A stretch of DNA of 64,000 nt. It comes from Sabulitectum sp036743055 (lineage in GTDB: Bacteria > Fermentibacterota > Fermentibacteria > Fermentibacterales > JCC-6). The notes beneath the pieces were generated by a model, which saw only the letters and a list, made by a program, of their open reading frames with translations, ran no database searches and had not been told where the DNA came from. Position numbers and translations under genes: made by a program. Where the stretch lies: NCBI GenBank assembly GCA_036743055.1, contig DAINQE010000003.1:1-64000 (forward strand), in the 5' to 3' direction. Position 1 is the first letter of the stretch; every line of letters begins with the position of its first letter. Shown here in pieces: positions 9,363 through 17,903 of this stretch.

Positions 9363-10490
9363 ATGGGAAAAAGGGTCCTTATCACCGGAGGAGCAGGCTT
9401 CATTGGCTCCCACCTCGGAGACCTTTTCCTTGAGAACGGATACAGTGTGCGTGCCTACGACAACCTGGATCCCCAGGTGCACGGCATCGACGCGAAGGTG
9501 CCCGACTACCTCAACGGAGAGATCGAGTTCATACATGGCGACGTGAGGGACCGCGACAGCTTCGCAAAGGCACTGAAAGGCTGCGATATCCTGGTTCATT
9601 TCGCCGCGGCGGTGGGAGTAGGGCAGTCCATGTACGAGATAATGCGCTACACTTCCATAAACACCATGGGAGCCGCCACCGTCCTCGAGGAAACGGTCAG
9701 TCAGAGGGACCACATAGAGAGAATACTGGTGGCCAGCTCCATGTCGATATACGGAGAAGGGCTATACAACTGCGGCAAGTGCGGCAAGGTCACACCCAGG
9801 CTCAGACCCTCAGAACAGCTGGAAGAGAGGAACTGGGAGATGCTCTGCCCCTCATGTGGCGGAACCTGCGATCCGCTGCCCACCCCTGAGAGCAAACCCC
9901 TTTATCCCACCAGCGTTTACGCGGTGAACAAAAGGGACCACGAAGAACTTTTCATCTCCATCGGTGAAGCGTACGGCATCCCCACCACCGCAATGCGTTT
10001 CTTCAACGTGTACGGAGAAAGGCAGGCCCTCTCCAATCCCTACACGGGAGTAGGCGCTATCTTCGCTTCCAGACTCCTTAACGGAAAACCTCCTGTGATA
10101 TTCGAGGACGGCGGCCAGAGCAGGGATTTCATCCATGTGAAGGACATCGCCCGGGGGTGTTTCCAGGCCCTTCAGAGCAGCCGTTCAGCCGGACGGGTGT
10201 ACAACCTCGGAACAGGAAGAAAACTCTCCATCCTTGAGGTCGGTAAGGCCATTGCCAGGGAACTGGACGGGCCGGTGGACGATTTCGTAGTGCGGAACGA
10301 GTACCGGGCAGGCGACATAAGGCACTGCTACGCCGATGTTACCAGGGCTCGGGAAGAGTTGGGATTCAAGGCTGAAAAGACGTTCGAGGACGGCGTAGCA
10401 GAACTCTGCAGCTGGGTAGCTAGTCAGAATGCCGTCGATATGGTGGAAAAAGCCACAGAAGAACTTAAGAGTCGAGGCCTTGCCCGATGA
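9363..10490 (+). CDS. NAD-dependent sugar epimerase/dehydratase with Cys4-type insertion
   Basis: An extended short-chain dehydrogenase of 375 residues. The Rossmann motif TGGAGFIGSH is at 8-17, the catalytic Ser region VASSMSIYGEG at 123-133, and YxxxK is Tyr186-Lys190. Between them an insertion at 137-169 carries CGKC and CPSCGG pairs (Cys137, Cys140, Cys162, Cys165), which looks like a zinc ribbon. Insertions here are known in dTDP-L-rhamnose 4-epimerase-like proteins, so a 6-deoxyhexose or UDP-hexose 4-epimerase is the best guess. The start is the ATG at 9363 behind AAGGGGG; the frame is open upstream to 9210 but that part overlaps the previous gene. It is coupled to the next gene by an ATGA overlap. 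Confidence 0.85.
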   Translation: MGKRVLITGGAGFIGSHLGDLFLENGYSVRAYDNLDPQVHGIDAKVPDYLNGEIEFIHGDVRDRDSFAKALKGCDILVHFAAAVGVGQSMYEIMRYTSINTMGAATVLEETVSQRDHIERILVASSMSIYGEGLYNCGKCGKVTPRLRPSEQLEERNWEMLCPSCGGTCDPLPTPESKPLYPTSVYAVNKRDHEELFISIGEAYGIPTTAMRFFNVYGERQALSNPYTGVGAIFASRLLNGKPPVIFEDGGQSRDFIHVKDIARGCFQALQSSRSAGRVYNLGTGRKLSILEVGKAIARELDGPVDDFVVRNEYRAGDIRHCYADVTRAREELGFKAEKTFEDGVAELCSWVASQNAVDMVEKATEELKSRGLAR

Positions 10491-11584
10491 GCCTGAATCT
10501 TCTTCTAGACTGCAGGGCCGTTCAGAAGAACGTTGACGGAATAAGCAGGTATGCCCTGAACGTATCGAGATGCATTGCCCATGAACGTCCTGACTGGAAG
10601 ATCACTGCGCTGATGAATGGCAGTGCTGCCTTCCATCTTGACTCTCACAGGTTCAACATTCAGGAAGACGACTCCTCAAGGTTCGCCAGGGGACCGAACA
10701 AAAAGCTTGCATCAAGGATAGATTCCCTTTCTCCTGACGTATTCGTCAATTTCTCCATGGCCGGTCCCCAGCCGGACGTGCCCACCATCGTAACCGTGCA
10801 CGATCTCATGGTTCTGAACCTTCCCTGCTACTTCGGGGACAGTGTGATCCGGAACGCCTTCAGCAGAATGCTCTTCACCAGGGCCCTTTCCAGGTCCATA
10901 GGCCACGCAAGCGCCGTTGCGGTTCCCACCATGGCCACCAAGCTGGATGTGCTAAGGAAGTTCAACTCCTCAGGGGACAAGATCTTTATAACTGGAGAAG
11001 GGCAGGCCCTCTTCACAAAACCCGTCCAGAACGGCAGGAAGAGGGAGGACTTCTTCCTCTATGTGGGCAATGCCCGGGGATACAAGAACATCCCCAGGTT
11101 CCTCACCGCCTACGGAAGGCTCTGGGCCATGGACCGCTCAACCCCTCCGCTGGTGATGGTGGTGAGGAAGGACAGGGCATGGGGCCATTTCAGGAAGCAC
11201 CTCGACTCCAATCCCGCCAGGAGCAACATCAAGGTCCTTACCTACATAAGCGACGAAGAGCTGCGTAAGCTCTACATGACCTGCCGCGCCCTGCTCATAC
11301 CATCCGTCTACGAGGGCTTCGGTCTGCCGGCTCTGGAGGCAATGGCCACAGGCGCTCCGGTGATGGCCTCGAAGGCCACCGCCCTCGAGGAAGTGGTGGG
11401 TGACACAGGTATACTCATAGACCCCTATTCCGTTATCGACATAATGCGTGGAATGGCGGAGCTCAAGGCCGCTTCCCACGAGACGCTGGCTGAGCTGGGC
11501 GAGAGGGGCCGTGAACGGTCCGGGATGTTCACCTGGGAGAAGACCGCCGACAGGTTCCTGGAAAGGATCGAGGCCATAATATGA
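10487..11584 (+). CDS. Glycosyltransferase family 4
   Basis: The 365-residue protein begins LLLDCRAVQKNVDGISRYALNV, the N-terminal loop of family 4 enzymes. It has TIVTVHDLMVLN in the first domain, FFLYVGNARGYKNIPRFL at the domain boundary, and the EX7E motif in VYEGFGLPALEAMATGAPVMAS with ALEEVVGDTGILIDP after it. Overlaps of 4 nt on both sides place it in one translated chain with the epimerase and the radical SAM gene. Composition here is again GC-rich, unlike the glycosyltransferases before 9.25 kb. Confidence 0.87.
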   Translation: MSLNLLLDCRAVQKNVDGISRYALNVSRCIAHERPDWKITALMNGSAAFHLDSHRFNIQEDDSSRFARGPNKKLASRIDSLSPDVFVNFSMAGPQPDVPTIVTVHDLMVLNLPCYFGDSVIRNAFSRMLFTRALSRSIGHASAVAVPTMATKLDVLRKFNSSGDKIFITGEGQALFTKPVQNGRKREDFFLYVGNARGYKNIPRFLTAYGRLWAMDRSTPPLVMVVRKDRAWGHFRKHLDSNPARSNIKVLTYISDEELRKLYMTCRALLIPSVYEGFGLPALEAMATGAPVMASKATALEEVVGDTGILIDPYSVIDIMRGMAELKAASHETLAELGERGRERSGMFTWEKTADRFLERIEAII

Positions 11585-13029
11585 GGGTTGCCGTTGTCAA
11601 TCCTCCATTCATGAACGGAAGGTTCTCACGGTCCTCCCGCTCCCCAGCCATAGTGAAGAGCGGCACCATGTACTGGCCCTTCTGGCTGGCCTACTCCGTG
11701 GGGATGCTGGAGAGGCACGGGCACCAGGTTCTCTTCCTTGACTGCCCAGCTGCTGGAATAACCGACTCAGCCCTGTTAGAGAAGATACGGGACTTCGCCC
11801 CTTCCATGACCGTTATCGACACCAGCACACCTTCCATACACAGCGATATCTCCGTCGCCGAAAGCCTCTCTTCCATGGGAGGCGCTCTATTCCTGGTGGG
11901 CACGCATGTCAGCGCCCTTCCCGGGGATGTACTGCTTTCGGCCCCGTTCCTTACCGGTATCGCGGTGGGAGAATACGACATCACCATTGCCGAAACGGCG
12001 GACGTTCTGGAAAAGGGTGGTGACCTTTCCGGGGTTCCCGGCCTCTGGCTCAACGGAAGCTCCGGTCAGGTGAAGACCCCTGACAGACCTCCGGTGGAGG
12101 ACCTGGATTCCCTTCCCCTCCTCGCGGATGTCTACAGGAAACACCTGAAGCCGGAGAACTACTTCTTCGCCGCAGCCAGATACCCTTCAGTCATGATGAT
12201 CACCAGCAGGGGATGCCCCTTCAGATGTTCATACTGCGTATGGCCCCAGGTTCTCCACAAGGGCGGCTACAGGGCAAGATCCGCGGAGAATGTGGCGATG
12301 GAGTTCATGAAGATCCAGGAGTACTTCCCCCAGGTTCAGGAGATAGTTTTCGAGGACGACACCTTCAGTGTTGACTCCACCCGGGTCGAGGAAGTGTCCC
12401 GGGCCCTGTGGGAAGCCGGCAACCGGCTGCCATGGACGGCGAACACCCGGGCCAACCTCTCCCTGGACGCCATGAAGGCCATGAAGAGAGCCGGTTGCAG
12501 GATGATAATAGTGGGCTACGAGTCAGGCAGCCAGCAGATACTGAACAATGTGAGCAAGGGCACCACAGTGGAGCAGAACCTCGCCTTCGCCGAGAGGGCC
12601 AGGAAGGCCGGGCTAATGGTTCACGGATGTTTCATGGCCGGCAATCCCGGTGAAACTCTGGACTCCCTGGAGGAAACCTTCAAGATGGCCCTGAAGCTGA
12701 AACCCGACACCGCCCAGTTCTTCCCTGTGATGGCCTACCCCGGGACAAGGCTCTACCATGGCTTCGCAGAGGAAGGCCGGCTCAGGACCGAAGACTACAG
12801 GGAATGGCTCACCCCGGAAGGTCTCCACAACTGCGTTGTGGACCTGCCGGGCCTCCCGGCGGAAACCCTGGTTGACTGGTGCGACGATGCCCGAAGAAGG
12901 TTCTACCTCAGACCCGGCTACCTTGCTTACAAGGCGATACAGAGCGTTCTTCATCCCTTCACCGAGGGAAGAAGGACCCTGCGGGCATTCTCAACCTTCA
13001 GAAAGCACCTGTTCAGGAGGAAAAGGTGA
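11581..13029 (+). CDS. Cobalamin-binding-type radical SAM enzyme (B12-rSAM)
   Basis: A 482-residue protein with an N-terminal B12-binding-like domain (about 1-160, beginning MRVAVVNPPF, with LERHGHQVLFLDC). The radical SAM core has the cluster CxxxCxxC at Cys212, Cys216 and Cys219 in SRGCPFRCSYC. Further core motifs are FEDDTFSVD, IVGYESGSQQILNNVSKG and GCFMAGNPGETLDSLEET. Members of this class carry out methyl transfers or other radical chemistry. Inside a glycan operon the substrate may be a sugar or the lipid carrier, but nothing in the sequence fixes it. It is coupled by 4-nt overlaps on both sides. Confidence 0.85.
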   Translation: MRVAVVNPPFMNGRFSRSSRSPAIVKSGTMYWPFWLAYSVGMLERHGHQVLFLDCPAAGITDSALLEKIRDFAPSMTVIDTSTPSIHSDISVAESLSSMGGALFLVGTHVSALPGDVLLSAPFLTGIAVGEYDITIAETADVLEKGGDLSGVPGLWLNGSSGQVKTPDRPPVEDLDSLPLLADVYRKHLKPENYFFAAARYPSVMMITSRGCPFRCSYCVWPQVLHKGGYRARSAENVAMEFMKIQEYFPQVQEIVFEDDTFSVDSTRVEEVSRALWEAGNRLPWTANTRANLSLDAMKAMKRAGCRMIIVGYESGSQQILNNVSKGTTVEQNLAFAERARKAGLMVHGCFMAGNPGETLDSLEETFKMALKLKPDTAQFFPVMAYPGTRLYHGFAEEGRLRTEDYREWLTPEGLHNCVVDLPGLPAETLVDWCDDARRRFYLRPGYLAYKAIQSVLHPFTEGRRTLRAFSTFRKHLFRRKR

Positions 13030-14420
13030 AGAAGTCCGCCATCTTCCTTGGCATGATCCTCGACGGCGCCGCGGTTTTCCTCGCCCTTTACCTCTCCGCC
13101 CTTGCAAAGTTCAGATGGGGTATTTTCCCCGGAGTATCAACCATCTCCGTAGGGGTGATCACCGCAGGAAGTCTGTTCTCCATCCTTTACTGGTGGATCA
13201 TCTTCGCCGCCACCGGGGCCTACAGGCTTCACTGGGACAGAAGCTGGGCCGACGAGATCAGGATGGTGTTCAAGCCGGTTCTCGCTGGTTTCGTGATCCT
13301 TTCCCTCTTCGCCTTCCTGGTCACTCCGGAGGCATCCATTGGCAGGTGGGTCTTCTTCATTTACTTCACCCTGATGAACATACTGGTGTTCGCAGCCCGG
13401 TGTGCCTCCAGGCTCTTCGAAAGGCGGCTGGCCAAGAGGGGTGTCCTTCAGCGGAACGCTCTGGTGATAGGGCTTGGAGAACCGGCCAGGGAGCTGGTTG
13501 ATTATCTTGAGGTAAACCCTTCCCTGGGCTACTGCATAAAGGGTTTCATAACCCCGCCCCATCCCGTTGCCGTTCCCTCCATACTCGAGAAGCCCCTTGG
13601 GAGCATAGAGGACATCGACAGGCTGTCCGGTGAACTGGGCATAACCGACCTCCTTGTTACCATAGCGTCCAATTTCCACGACGATGTGCTGTCGGTGATG
13701 ATGCCAGCCGTGCAGAACCGCCTCCGCGTGAAGCTGCTGCCGGACCTCTTCGATGTGGTGGCAGGTCATGTGCACAACACCCAGATACTGGGTCAGCCCC
13801 TCATGGAGCTTCTCCCTGACAGGCTCTCCTTCTGGGAGAAGCTTGTGAAGACCGCAGGGGACTATCTTATCAGCCTCTTGGTGATCATCCTGGGAATGCC
13901 CATCTGGATCGCCGTCAGCCTTGCTGTTGTGATCGACTCCCCGGGCGGCGTCTTCTACCGGCAGAAGAGAACGGGAGAGGGAGGCAGGGAGTACAGGATA
14001 TTCAAGTTCCGCTCCATGGTCCGCGATGCCGAGAAAAAGACCGGCGCCGTCTGGGCGGGCAGGGACGACTCCCGGGTAACAAAAGTAGGCAAGTTCATAC
14101 GAAAAACCAGAATAGATGAGGTCCCCCAGTTCCTGAACGTTCTCACCGGCGATATGGCGGTGGTGGGGCCAAGGCCTGAACGCCCGGAGATCATCCGGGA
14201 GTTGAGGACGATCTACCCATTCTACGACAAGAGACTGACGGTGAAGCCGGGGATCACCGGCTGGGCCCAGGTGAAGCTGGAATACGACACCAGCGTCGAA
14301 GACGTTTCGAAAAAACTCAAACACGACTTTCAGTACATAGAGAACCAGTCGCTGTTCCTTGACCTGGAGATACTGGCAAGGACAGTTATCGTGGTTCTTA
14401 CGGGCAGGGGCGCTCACTGA
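13026..14420 (+). CDS. Polyprenyl-phosphate sugar-1-phosphate transferase (initiating enzyme)
   Basis: The 464-residue protein starts at a GTG in a GTGA overlap with the previous stop. The first ~120 residues hold four or five membrane helices. A Rossmann-like domain follows (ALVIGLGEPARELVDYL). The C-terminal 200 residues are a bacterial sugar transferase domain: a membrane helix at LISLLVIILGMPIWIAV, then FRSMV, RIDEVPQFLNVLTGDMAVVGPRPERPEI and VKPGITGWAQV. This family (WcaJ/WbaP type) transfers hexose-1-phosphate to undecaprenyl phosphate, the first step of the repeat unit. Its presence shows that this locus starts its own lipid-linked glycan. Confidence 0.92.
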   Translation: MKKSAIFLGMILDGAAVFLALYLSALAKFRWGIFPGVSTISVGVITAGSLFSILYWWIIFAATGAYRLHWDRSWADEIRMVFKPVLAGFVILSLFAFLVTPEASIGRWVFFIYFTLMNILVFAARCASRLFERRLAKRGVLQRNALVIGLGEPARELVDYLEVNPSLGYCIKGFITPPHPVAVPSILEKPLGSIEDIDRLSGELGITDLLVTIASNFHDDVLSVMMPAVQNRLRVKLLPDLFDVVAGHVHNTQILGQPLMELLPDRLSFWEKLVKTAGDYLISLLVIILGMPIWIAVSLAVVIDSPGGVFYRQKRTGEGGREYRIFKFRSMVRDAEKKTGAVWAGRDDSRVTKVGKFIRKTRIDEVPQFLNVLTGDMAVVGPRPERPEIIRELRTIYPFYDKRLTVKPGITGWAQVKLEYDTSVEDVSKKLKHDFQYIENQSLFLDLEILARTVIVVLTGRGAH

Positions 14421-14439
14421 GCCCCGGGAAAGGAAAGAG

Positions 14440-15591
14440 ATGCCTGTACCTCTTCTGGACATCAACAGACAGCATGCAGACATAAAGGAAGAACTCAAGA
14501 AGGTGTTTTCCGAAGCTCTGGATACTTCCAGATTCATTAAAGGGCCTGAGATGGAGGAGCTTGAACGGGAGTTCGCCGAGTATTCGGGTACCTCCCACGC
14601 AGTGGGCTGCGCGTCAGGGACCGACGCCCTGATCCTTGCCCTTCAGGCCGCCGGCCTGAAGCGTGATGAGCTTGTTGTAACGGTTCCCTTCACGTTCTTC
14701 GCAACCGCAGGAGCCGTTGTCCGCGCAGGGGGGAATCCTGTTTTCGTGGACATCCTTCCGGACACGTTCAACATGGACCCGGACAGGCTCAAGGGCTGGC
14801 TCAACGACAACTGCGCCATAACCCAGAGAGGGGTCGTTCACAGACCCTCCGGGCAGAGGGTGGCGGCAGTGCTCCCGGTGCACATCTTCGGCCAGGTCTC
14901 GAACATGGATTCCATACTTTCGATCTGCAGGGATTGGGAACTGCCGGTCATCGAAGACGCCGCCCAGGCGGTTGGGGCAAAATGGCGGGACAGGCGGGCC
15001 GGCTCCCTGGGAGACATGGGCTGCTTCAGCTTCTTCCCCTCTAAGAACCTGGGAGCACTGGGCGACGGAGGTATGGTAACGACCTCCAGCGAATCCCTGG
15101 CCAAAAGGCTGAGAAGTCTCAGGGAGCACGGGGGCAGCGGCTACCTCCATTGCGAGGTGGGCACGAACAGCAGACTTGACGCGCTTCAGGCTGGTTTCCT
15201 CAGAGTAAAGCTCCGCCGACTGGAGGAGTGGCATCAGGGAAGGCGCCGGAACGCGGAGGCCTACAATGAAGCCTTCTCTTCCATCTCAGAAGTTACCACT
15301 CCGGTGATAGATCCCAGGGCATGGTCCATCTTCAACCAGTACACCCTCATGGCCCGGGACAGGGATGGTCTTCTGAACCACCTGCGAAGCCGGGAGATCG
15401 GCTGTGCCGTCTATTATCCTCTGCCACTTCATCTTCAGGAATGCTTCAGCCACCTGGGATACCGGAAGGGCGACTTCCCGGTATCCGAGGACTGCAGCGG
15501 GAAAGCGATTTCCCTGCCTGTTTTCGGCGAACTGAGGGAGGACGAACGGAATGAGGTCATTACTGCGGTGGAGGAGTTCTACCGGGGTTAA
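14440..15591 (+). CDS. DegT/DnrJ/EryC1 family sugar aminotransferase
   Basis: A 383-residue PLP enzyme starting at the ATG at 14440 (MPVPLLDINRQ) behind AAGGAAAGAG. The internal aldimine lysine is Lys202 in FFPSKNLGALGDGGMV. The cofactor-binding acid pair is in VIEDAAQAVGA (172-180), and the substrate-loop motif ASGTDALILAL lies near residue 58. The family transaminates 3- or 4-keto nucleotide sugars to aminosugars, which implies that the glycan contains an amino sugar. No matching ketosugar dehydratase is certain in the window, though the epimerase at 9363 might act in the same pathway. Confidence 0.9.
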   Translation: MPVPLLDINRQHADIKEELKKVFSEALDTSRFIKGPEMEELEREFAEYSGTSHAVGCASGTDALILALQAAGLKRDELVVTVPFTFFATAGAVVRAGGNPVFVDILPDTFNMDPDRLKGWLNDNCAITQRGVVHRPSGQRVAAVLPVHIFGQVSNMDSILSICRDWELPVIEDAAQAVGAKWRDRRAGSLGDMGCFSFFPSKNLGALGDGGMVTTSSESLAKRLRSLREHGGSGYLHCEVGTNSRLDALQAGFLRVKLRRLEEWHQGRRRNAEAYNEAFSSISEVTTPVIDPRAWSIFNQYTLMARDRDGLLNHLRSREIGCAVYYPLPLHLQECFSHLGYRKGDFPVSEDCSGKAISLPVFGELREDERNEVITAVEEFYRG

Positions 15592-16282
15592 CGCCCTGAC
15601 GGTGATCCTGCTGGCATCCGCCGCTGGAGCAGGGAATCTCGTGGAGAATACCCTTGAAACCGGGGAGAATCTCCTGGATACACCACAGCTTGTGTTGCTG
15701 GGGGCCGGGGGTATTTCCTCCCTGGTCACTGCTCAGCTGGAGAATGATGAGGGGTCCACCGGCTTCCTTCAGGGTGAACCCTTCCGCACCGCCGACAAGG
15801 TGGACGATTTCCTTTTCGGACCGTTCCTGCCGGCTTCAGCGGCGGGGGTGTGGCTAGGGGGAATGGCCCTGGACAGCCCGTGGACGGAAGAGTTCGGCGA
15901 GGAGCTCTGCCGGGGTCTTTTCTGGACATACGGAGTCACCGCGGGCATGAAGTACGCAGCCGGCAGAACGAGACCCGACGGAACCGACCCGCTGAGCTTT
16001 CCCTCCGCCCACGCAGCCGGCGCTTCCTGCACAGCAGCGGTGTTATGGAACAGGTATGGCCCCTCCGCAGGGGTTCCCGCGGCGGCCATTGCCCTCTATA
16101 CCTGTCTGTCGCGGGTCAACACCGGCAGGCATTTCCCTTCTGACGCGGTGATGGGAGCCGCGCTGGGAACCGCCTGCGGCCTTGCAGCTTCCCTTTCCGA
16201 GGATAATGGCGACAGGGAGTACAGGATAGGATTCATGATCTCCATCGACACAAGCGGAAGGATGATGGCCTCGCCATGGTAA
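15551..16282 (+). CDS. PAP2-superfamily membrane phosphatase
   Basis: This 243-residue protein has the three acid phosphatase motifs: KxxxxxxRP at Lys134-Pro142, PSAH at 151-154 (Ala replaces the usual Gly of PSGH) and SRxxxxxHxxxD at Ser187-Asp198. An N-terminal hydrophobic stretch (NALTVILLASAAGAG) may be a signal or first membrane helix. The start overlaps the aminotransferase by 41 nt and has GGGAGG 9 nt upstream. PAP2 enzymes dephosphorylate undecaprenyl pyrophosphate or phospholipids. Between the initiating transferase and a DgkA-family kinase, recycling of the lipid carrier is a sensible inference. Lipid A phosphatase activity is an alternative. Confidence 0.82.
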   Translation: MRSLLRWRSSTGVNALTVILLASAAGAGNLVENTLETGENLLDTPQLVLLGAGGISSLVTAQLENDEGSTGFLQGEPFRTADKVDDFLFGPFLPASAAGVWLGGMALDSPWTEEFGEELCRGLFWTYGVTAGMKYAAGRTRPDGTDPLSFPSAHAAGASCTAAVLWNRYGPSAGVPAAAIALYTCLSRVNTGRHFPSDAVMGAALGTACGLAASLSEDNGDREYRIGFMISIDTSGRMMASPW

Positions 16283-16629
16283 GGAAACGGATAGAGAGCT
16301 TCGGACATGCATTCAGGGGACTCGGAACCCTGGTAAAGAGCCAGGTCAATGCAAGGATACATCTGGCCGCCACGGTTGCGGTGATATTGCTGGGCCTTCT
16401 TCTGAAGGTGACCTTGATCGAGTGGGCGGTCCTCGCTCTGGCCGCTGGAATGGTCTGGGCCGCTGAGGCCCTCAACACAGCCGTTGAGTTCCTTGCGGAC
16501 AGGGTGGCTCCCGAGAGGCACGAACTGGTCCGCAGGGCCAAGGACACCGCAGCAGCAGGGGTTCTTGCCGCCTCCATTGCCGCGGCTGCGGCGGGTCTTC
16601 TTATATTCCTGCCTCATATTCTTCAATAG
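16276..16629 (+). CDS. dgkA: DgkA-family lipid kinase (diacylglycerol or undecaprenol kinase)
   Basis: A 117-residue protein with three membrane helices, the normal size. The signature is present: Glu64, LNTAVE at 66-71, Asp75, His82 and AKDTAAAGVL at 88-97. The family phosphorylates diacylglycerol (Gram-negative type) or undecaprenol (Gram-positive type) using ATP. It overlaps the PAP2 gene by 7 nt and has a poor ribosome site, so it is probably coupled to it. The pairing with PAP2 and the sugar-phosphate transferase favours a role in the undecaprenyl-phosphate pool, but sequence alone does not settle the substrate. Confidence 0.85.
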   Translation: MVRKRIESFGHAFRGLGTLVKSQVNARIHLAATVAVILLGLLLKVTLIEWAVLALAAGMVWAAEALNTAVEFLADRVAPERHELVRRAKDTAAAGVLAASIAAAAAGLLIFLPHILQ

Positions 16630-16646
16630 GATCCGGGGAGTGAAAA

Positions 16647-17903
16647 ATGCTTGACAGGAAAAGGCTCAGGAAAGAACCCCATCTCATAGAGCAGGCCATC
16701 GCCGCCAAGAACGAAAAGGCCAAGCTCGATCTCTGGACAGCCGCCGACACGGAAAAGCGCAGTCTGATGCTCCAGGTGGAGAACCTCAGGAACACCAGGA
16801 ACGAGCTCTCCAGAACGGTTGCCATGAAAAAGCGCCAGGGTGAGAACGCCGACCTCGAGGTTGAGGAGAGCAGGAAGACAGGCGAGGAGCTCTCCGCCCT
16901 GGAGAAGAGGCTCTCCGTCCTCGATGAGGAACTGAACGCAATGGAACTCTCCTTCCCCAACGTTCCCGATGCCGATGTTCCAGTGGGAGGCGAAGAGAAC
17001 AACATCGTCATGGAAGAGGGCGGAACGATGCCCTCCTTCCAGTTCCAGCCCAGACCGCACTGGGAGCTAATGGAAAATGTGTTCCTCCCGGCAGAATCCG
17101 GCAAGATTACCGGCTCCAACTTCATACTGTTCAGAGGATGGGCCGCAAGGCTGCAGAGGACCCTTATCAGCTGGATGCTGGACACCCACACCGAGAACGG
17201 CATGGAGGAAGTATGGCCGCCTTTCCTGGCCAACAGGGACTCCATGACCGCAACGGCTCAGCTTCCCAAGATGGAAGACGACATGTACGAGATCGCCAGG
17301 GACGGGCTTTTCCTTATCCCCACCGGTGAGGTTCCCATAACCAACCTCTACAGGAATGCCATGCTGGAAGAGTCGGAGCTTCCGCTAAGGCTCTGCGGCT
17401 ACACCCCCTGCTTCCGCAGGGAAGCTGGAAGCTACGGAAAGGACACCAGAGGGCTCAACAGGGTTCACCAGTTCGAAAAGGTGGAGATGGTGCGGTTCGA
17501 GCACCCTGACAGATCTGATCAGGCCCACATGGAGATGGTAAAACATGTTACGGGGATGCTGGACGAACTGGAACTGCCCTGGAGAATACTTTTACTGGCC
17601 ACCGGCGACCTGAGCTTCGCCGCCGCCAGGTGCTATGACATCGAGATATGGTCAGCCGGCCAGGAAAAGTGGCTCGAGGTCTCCTCGGTCTCCAACTTCA
17701 GGGACTTCCAGGCGAGAAGGGGCTCGGTCCGCTTCAAGCCCGCCGGGGGCGGAAAGCCGCAGTTCGTGCATACGCTGAACGGTTCGGGTCTTGCGCTTCC
17801 GAGACTCATCGCTGCGCTGGTGGAGAACCACCAGACGGAAGACGGAAGGATGAGGCTGCCTGAAGCCCTTGCGGTCAGAATGGGAACGGAGATACTGGGC
17901 TAG
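16647..17903 (+). CDS. serS: Seryl-tRNA synthetase
   Basis: The 418-residue length is normal for bacterial SerRS. Residues about 25-110 form the antiparallel coiled-coil arm that reads the tRNA-Ser long variable arm. The class II core follows: IPTGEVPITN near 224-233, motif 2 at 256-280 (FRREAGSYGKDTRGLNRVHQF) and motif 3 near the C terminus (GSGLALPRLIAALVENHQ). GGGGAG precedes the ATG. It lies 17 nt after dgkA and closes the forward run. Its last codons overlap the convergent Wzz-like gene by 4 nt. Confidence 0.97.
   Translation: MLDRKRLRKEPHLIEQAIAAKNEKAKLDLWTAADTEKRSLMLQVENLRNTRNELSRTVAMKKRQGENADLEVEESRKTGEELSALEKRLSVLDEELNAMELSFPNVPDADVPVGGEENNIVMEEGGTMPSFQFQPRPHWELMENVFLPAESGKITGSNFILFRGWAARLQRTLISWMLDTHTENGMEEVWPPFLANRDSMTATAQLPKMEDDMYEIARDGLFLIPTGEVPITNLYRNAMLEESELPLRLCGYTPCFRREAGSYGKDTRGLNRVHQFEKVEMVRFEHPDRSDQAHMEMVKHVTGMLDELELPWRILLLATGDLSFAAARCYDIEIWSAGQEKWLEVSSVSNFRDFQARRGSVRFKPAGGGKPQFVHTLNGSGLALPRLIAALVENHQTEDGRMRLPEALAVRMGTEILG

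Noticed and set aside
13137..14537. Minus-strand open frame of 466 codons opposite the sugar-phosphate transferase gene
   Set aside because: The plus strand has unmistakable family motifs and coupling to its neighbours; the antisense protein is rich in His, Pro and Gly and has no recognisable domain.
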